From NCBI GenBank assembly GCA_033558025.1, contig JAUCEF010000006.1, forward strand, positions 2,356,001 through 2,420,000: DNA of 64,000 bases. Direction: 5' to 3'. The stretch comes from Phytophthora sp. 'mugwort' (taxonomy: Eukaryota; Oomycota; Peronosporomycetes; Peronosporales; Peronosporaceae). The notes beneath the pieces were generated by a model that ran no database searches, had not been told where the DNA came from, and saw only the letters and a list, made by a program, of their open reading frames with translations. Of the stretch, positions 57,333-64,000 are shown piece by piece (position 1 is the first letter of the stretch; every line of letters starts with the position of its first letter). A program made the translations under genes and the position numbers.

Positions 57333-58590
57333 GGATGCTCGTTATCAGGTCTATTCGTTATCAGGTGGAAGAATCGACCGGAGAGGGGCCTGCAGGGCCT
57401 CAACGTAGCGTGACGTAATAAGATAAGAAGAGCAACTCGATGGTGGTTCACGTGTGGGTGTGTTGCAGCAGCGCAGACCATGCAATCCCTCGCTGTACGG
57501 AACGTGAGCTCCCTTGAATAGAGGCTGTACATACACTCCCACGGTGAGTGAGGGTGTGCGAACTTAGTCTAAATTAAGTGCGGTAGCCAGTAAGTTCACA
57601 GATCGTACCTGGATGACCCTTCTAAGTGCGGACTGCTGGAAGCACGCCAGGACGTACGGTCGTTTTTGAGTGTGGCGTGCGCGAAGCAGCAATGTTGTTG
57701 TCACACTGGTTAAGCTCAACATGGTTGAAGCCGCCGAGTCGCGGAGCCGTACGATACAGTACGCGTTTTTCTCCGAGCAGCGCCACTCCGCGCACGCACG
57801 CACGCTCTCGTCTGCCAAGTATCGAGTCACTGAGCGGGGATTCTCTAGCCGCTTGCGCACGACGGACATACGCAGGGCGGCGCAGGCCAGGCGAGCCATT
57901 ATACGTACTGTACCATACTTAGTACAGTACATCATTACCAGACACGAGTCCTCGCAGCGGGGCAGCTCGCAGACTGCAGTGCACAAGTCTGAGTGCAGTG
58001 AAAAGCGTGGGTGCTCTCATAGCTCAACGTCGATCATGTCAGTCACAACAATGAAAGATGCAGTTGAGCTGTGAGGCTAGGGCTGTGTCAGATCAGTGTT
58101 TGTCTGGGAAATTGTAAGGCGGTGGCGTCTCCATGCGAGCGAATCGTCGCGGGCACTGACAACGTAGCGTCCGAAACGGCCTGTACGATGAAAAATGCTC
58201 AGTGCAGGTGCTGGCAATACCTGGTATCGCAGCTGTGAAAAAAATAGCTACCGGATCCTTAGAACTATTAATGAGACCTTTGGGCTCGGTTGACTTAGTG
58301 CCCCCTTGTGAGCTCGACGCGGAGCCATTTGCCGGCCGTCGACAGGCAGTTTCGCACCGAAGTCGCGGCGGTTGCAAAGGCCACAGTTCTTTCTCTCTCG
58401 CGGTTGTTCCCACCTTCCTTTTCACGAGTGACGTAAAGCCGGGGGGGGGCGCGGCAGACGCGGCTTCTGTCCAGTGAGCTTGAGAGCATTCTCCATCTTC
58501 CTGCCGCATCCTGCGCCGCACTTCGCCATTTCGGCCTAGCAGAGAGAGAGAGAGAAGAGCAACTGACAGACAAACACAGTGACCATTAAT
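57333..58590. other. Divergent intergenic region
   Basis: About 1.26 kb between the UIM-like gene (-) and the SH3/Tudor-like gene (+). Short palindromes of GTACTGTAC type lie at about 57907-57932 and a G-run at about 58441-58450. The open stretches on both strands have no recognisable domain. Confidence 0.4.
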
Positions 58591-59949
58591 ATGCTCGCAT
58601 CGCTGTCCGACATGCTGACATGGAAGCCCATCGGCTCCGTCGCCAAGCGTCCAAAGCCACGCCGCGCGCCCACAGCCACGTCCGAGCTCGATGACTCGAG
58701 CGACGATGTGTCAGAGACTGAGAGCGCCGAGTCCAGCCAGTCTAGCGCTCCCTATCTGCATCGCCAGCAGTCGTGCCCCTCATCCGTGCCGCGCAAGACC
58801 CGCCTGGACACGCAGCCCGAGAGCGAGAACGACGCTGAGGCCGCGCCCCGTCCAGCGCTCAAGGCCGTCTACTCGTTCGCGCGTGCGGGGCTCACCACGT
58901 CCTCCAAGCTCTTCCTGGTCAAACCCCGCCATGCGCCCAAAACGCCATATGGCGCCGCGCCCCGGAAGTCTCACTCCCGTAGTGTCGACGCCGTCTCGGA
59001 GCAGGACCTGCACACCAAAGCTGCGGGCGTGCGCGTGGCCACGCGCTTCGGACTCGGTAAGATCGTGGCGATCCGAGACGAGGACCGCATCGCTGCCATT
59101 CAACTACAGGCGTCCGGTGGCCTGTTGTTCCTCAATGCAGCGGAGATGGAGAAGGCGCAGGTCGTCCCGGCGCTCATTGGCGAACGTGTACACACGCCGT
59201 CAGGATCCGGACGTGTGTTGAAGTTTAACGTCCGCGAACAGCTGTACACGCTGCGATTAGGAGCAGGTGGCGGTCTCGGGGAGTACGAGCTCCAGCTCCG
59301 ACCTTCAGATGTCCGAGTGGCAGACAACACGACGAATGAACGCGCGTCTGAGCAGCAGCGACGTCCGCGTGGCCTATCGGAAGGCAGCAGTGTGGACTGG
59401 GAGTCGAGACGTTCAAGTACGCGCTCCAGACTGTCTAGTGCAAGCTCGACCACAGGTGCGGCAGGATTGACGCTGCTGAAGAACATCGCAACGACTTCGT
59501 ACACGTTCGTAGCGAGCAAATACCACCAGGGACAGCCCGTGATCACCAAGTTCGGCGCCGGACACATCCTTTCCGTGGACCCGCAGCGCAGCTCGGCTCA
59601 AGTTCAGCTCGTTTGGGGTGCAATTGCGTTTCTTAATGCCGACATGATTGATTTCTACCCCAAGGTGCTTGAAGGTACCGACGTGCAGACCAAGTTTGGA
59701 CCGGGAATCGTCATCGGACTGCGACCAGCCGATGCGATCTACACGGTGCGTCTGCACGACCCGCAAGCTGCCGGGAAGTCGGATGTGGTATTTGTGCATG
59801 AGTCGGACCTATACCGGAGCCGGAGGATCGTAGTCACGGCTGCGAATGTTCGTGACAGACTGAAAGCAATGGCGCAGCGGCGTTTCGGTGAACGCATTGT
59901 GGTGGCTCACCAACATCATGAAGAAGAGCCGAACTCGGCAGGCATCTAA
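58591..59949 (+). CDS. Protein with four SH3/Tudor-like beta-barrel units
   Basis: 452 residues, start chosen as ATG 58591 (MLASLSDMLTWKP); the frame is open upstream but lacks ATG. A Ser/Arg-rich N-terminus (about 1-145) is followed by two pairs of short beta-rich units with the shared opening G-x-x-V-x-T-x-x-G-x-G: GVRVATRFGLGKIVAIRD, GERVHTPSGSGRVLKFN, GQPVITKFGAGHILSVD, GTDVQTKFGPGIVIGLR. Units 1 and 3 end in FLNAAEM/FLNADM, and units 2 and 4 contain LYTLRL/IYTVRL, so the array is A-B-A-B, implying duplication of a pair. Such modules resemble Tudor/KOW-type barrels, usually protein- or nucleic-acid-binding. The function is not known. Confidence 0.7.
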   Translation: MLASLSDMLTWKPIGSVAKRPKPRRAPTATSELDDSSDDVSETESAESSQSSAPYLHRQQSCPSSVPRKTRLDTQPESENDAEAAPRPALKAVYSFARAGLTTSSKLFLVKPRHAPKTPYGAAPRKSHSRSVDAVSEQDLHTKAAGVRVATRFGLGKIVAIRDEDRIAAIQLQASGGLLFLNAAEMEKAQVVPALIGERVHTPSGSGRVLKFNVREQLYTLRLGAGGGLGEYELQLRPSDVRVADNTTNERASEQQRRPRGLSEGSSVDWESRRSSTRSRLSSASSTTGAAGLTLLKNIATTSYTFVASKYHQGQPVITKFGAGHILSVDPQRSSAQVQLVWGAIAFLNADMIDFYPKVLEGTDVQTKFGPGIVIGLRPADAIYTVRLHDPQAAGKSDVVFVHESDLYRSRRIVVTAANVRDRLKAMAQRRFGERIVVAHQHHEEEPNSAGI

Positions 59950-60335
59950 GCCTTGGAGTTCATTTTTGATGGCGAGTGACGGAAAGAGAGAGCAAGTGGT
60001 GCCCAATCTTCCATCCTCTCCCCCTTTAGTTTGTTATTGTGAGTATTTTCACCAACTATGTCCCCCCGAGACACCACCAACACACATAAAATGCAACCAA
60101 GCTGTGTAGCTGCTCTGATAGTGAGCTGAACTGAATTGAGCGCAAAGCCAACCAGACCAAACGAATCTAGCCTAGCTGATTCAGTCAATGAGGTACAGAC
60201 AAATGGTACATGCCGCTTTGTTCTAAAGGGAGAGGAAACGAAGCAGAAATGACCGCGTACTCTTTTGTGTTTTTGTGATGGTGAAGAGGCATAGCAACTT
60301 ACTTGCGTGCCATATTTAGGATTCACAACTGCGTG
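59950..60335. other. Intergenic region between convergent genes
   Basis: 385 bp of 3'-side sequence. No feature beyond ordinary UTR-like sequence. Confidence 0.4.
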
Positions 60336-62289
<1,954 letters not shown>

Positions 62290-62457
62290 TTTGAGCGAGG
62301 GAAGGAGATCTCGTGATCCGACACTAAACAAATGAAGCGAGAAGGCAGTTTCTTTTCTCTCGACTGTTGGCAGAAAAAAAAAACTTGAACATGTCAGGGC
62401 AAAATATTCATTGGATTGTTCAATACGCTGCTTGTATATGCTGACAGATGCATTTTT

Positions 62458-63244
62458 TTATGTGTACTTGACACCGCCCATGAAAGTTCGCGGGTCTGGC
62501 GCACTGCCATTGAACTCGGCGTTGGAGAAATCGAAACCTGGATTTTCCTCCTGAAAGCGCTCCAACATCATATGCTGCTTGGTAGCTTCCTGCTGCATGG
62601 GATCCAACTGCAAGGAGGGGAAACCACAATGTCGTGTTGTGAGACATTAACCCAAGCACAAGCCACCGCATTGAACACAAGTTACCTCTCCATGTCCAAC
62701 GAAGACGCTCGGCCAGATGAACCCTTTCTTCATTTTCTGCAGGTTGATATTCAGCTCCCCAGAGTCTACGCGTCGCAAACACCAGCATCATTTAAGTTTT
62801 ACTGTTAGTATCGCCACCACACTGGGCCATGGACTATTATGCAACTTACCCAGCATCCAGTAACTCTCAGCGACCACCACGGAACTCGCGAGGTCGTGCT
62901 GCAAAGACCAATGATTCACTTGCGTCAGACTCTATCTAGTAGTCCGTACCCAGCAGGAGAATGCACGCACATTGAGGAATTTGTCCGCGACGCCACGCAG
63001 TCCCAGCGTCATGTGGTTGGTTGTGATGTCGCATTGGATCTGTTGTGCCGTGACTCCTGGAGGAGGCTTGATGAAGACATTCACCTCCTCCATCGATTGC
63101 TCCCACTCGTAGATGACGCGGTCTGCAACATCGGAAAGCAGTAGAACACAGCAGAAGTTAAATGGGCACGTTAACATACTGGTATTGGGCTCGGGTGGCG
63201 CGACCTTCGTGCTTAAAGACGCGGCGCTTGCTATCGGTCGCCAT
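62458..63244 (-). CDS. NUDCD2: NUDCD2-like CS-domain co-chaperone
   Basis: Five exons: 63205-63244, 62971-63122, 62850-62898, 62686-62765 and 62458-62607, giving 156 residues, about the length of the animal protein. The CS (p23-like) domain covers about 14-105: [20 protein letters not shown], then [20 protein letters not shown]. The C-terminus has the NUDCD2 signature: [20 protein letters not shown]. NudC-type co-chaperones work with Hsp90 to stabilise Lis1/dynein-pathway and other proteins in the cytoplasm. The weak point is the first junction: the donor at 63204 (GTCGCG) keeps frame but is poor, and a stronger GT nearby does not. So the first 13 residues are tentative. Confidence 0.82.
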
Positions 63245-63473
63245 GGTCTTCAACTGGATACGGTAAAAAATGGTGTCGTACACGTACTGCTGCAACTTTG
63301 GGGTAACATGTTTTTGCGAAAGTTGGGGTAACCTAGCAAATTTTGCAATCTCCAAAGTATGACTAACGGGTTCTTCCGAATAGTGTACCGGTATAATAGC
63401 AATAGTGCACCACTGAGAACGGATATTCTACTCGGAGGGTGTTTTATTTGGAGGGTTAACAACTCACAAACCA

Positions 63474-64000
63474 ACTCGCCGTCCTCATCTATATCATCAA
63501 TCTCCTCGGCGCTCGCTTCATCCAGACTGCGCAGCCATTCCGCACAAAATGCATCGCCGTAACCGTCGTGCTTAGCGACATGTCAGTCGTCGTAGTCGTC
63601 GTAGAAGCCCGCTCCGCCGACAGACTTCATGACCATCTCGTCCGGCACACTCGCCCACGCTTCCTTGATCCAGCCAGCAACCTCGCGTACCGATGGCGGT
63701 CGAGGATTGCCTCCACGCGTATATTGCACGCGATCTGACGTCTTCCACTGATCGATGAGTGGCGCAATGCGGTCTTTAAATGACTTGTAAATACCAATAT
63801 CTCCAGCTTGGAGATATGGTGTACAGCCACCAGGCACGACGACCATGTCGATCTTCTTTACTGCGCATCGGGCCTTGATTTCCTTTGATATATGTGCGCT
63901 CATACTGTTTTTTTCGGGTAAGTGATCCATCGGCACCGGGAAAACGAGATTAAGCCAACGATTGAGCAAGTCGACACGCTTCTGTGTCACGACGTAGACC
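63474..64000 (-). pseudogene. Decayed pogo/Tigger-type DDE transposase, runs off the window edge
   Basis: The minus strand is open from the window end. The translation has the DDE-1 C-terminal hallmark VVVPGGCTPYLQAGDIGIYK, the region of the third acidic residue, and SAHISKEI at the second-Asp region. There the expected Asp before SMSAH appears to be Asn (EKNSMSAH). The frame is cut by TGA at 63583-63585, and family-like sequence (KHDGYGDAFCAEWL...DEDGELVCELL) continues in the same frame beyond it to about 63474. The stop looks like a point mutation. The element is therefore inactive; terminal repeats are not visible. Confidence 0.6.

Noticed and set aside
57564..58074. Overlapping open frames on both strands
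   Set aside because: No domain, no signal peptide, and no splice structure that extends them; likely chance frames in a divergent intergenic region.

Overview
This is nuclear DNA of an oomycete, most likely Phytophthora or a close relative. The evidence is dense genes with short introns (about 60-95 bp), donors of the GTRNGT type, a tandem array of secreted trypsin-fold proteases of the kind found in these plant pathogens, and decayed MULE and pogo transposases. Several flagellum or cytoskeleton-type genes (TTLL9-like, NUDCD2-like, a large FN3/TPR/WD40 protein) would fit an organism with motile zoospores. No rRNA, tRNA or CRISPR locus was recognised. Species, names and functions rest on reading the translations; no database search was possible.
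Layout. 1-9726 (+) is the 3' part of a VPS13 lipid-transfer protein gene. 10369-12936 (-) is a half-size ABC transporter of the HMT1/ABCB6/ATM1 type. 13843-18637 (-) is an RME-8/DNAJC13-like endosomal protein without a visible J domain. 19467-28918 (-) is an array of four intact trypsin-like secreted proteases and one broken copy, each with a conserved catalytic domain and a different C-terminal tail. 28919-33450 is a repeat-rich island with minisatellites, a decayed MULE transposase and a decayed 2OG-oxygenase-like/zinc-finger gene. A small secreted-peptide gene follows at 33491-33688.
34025-36634 (+) is an M3 oligopeptidase with a likely mitochondrial presequence. 38230-39456 (+) is an F-box/SPRY protein whose stop codon lies in a long perfect hairpin. 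39772-44941 (-) can be assembled, exon by exon with every junction in frame, into one gene of about 1535 codons joining a MABP beta-prism to DCB, HUS, Sec7 and PH domains (an Arf-GEF fusion). 45502-50640 (+), transcribed away from it, encodes a 1661-residue protein with zinc-finger-like, FN3, coiled-coil, TPR, WD40 and LysM regions. These two proteins are the strongest candidates for undescribed biology here.
50739-52202 (-) encodes a helix-turn-helix protein of unknown function. 52458-54271 (+) is a TADA3/Ada3-like SAGA subunit. 54518-56143 (-) is an R3H/SUZ RNA-binding protein. 56574-57332 (-) is a protein with UIM-like motifs. 58591-59949 (+) encodes four SH3/Tudor-like units. 60336-62289 (-) is a TTLL9-like polyglutamylase. 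62458-63244 (-) is a NUDCD2-like co-chaperone. The window ends in a decayed pogo-type transposase. Membrane-contact and endosomal traffic (VPS13, RME-8-like, MABP Arf-GEF) is well represented, but the genes look like ordinary neighbours rather than one pathway.
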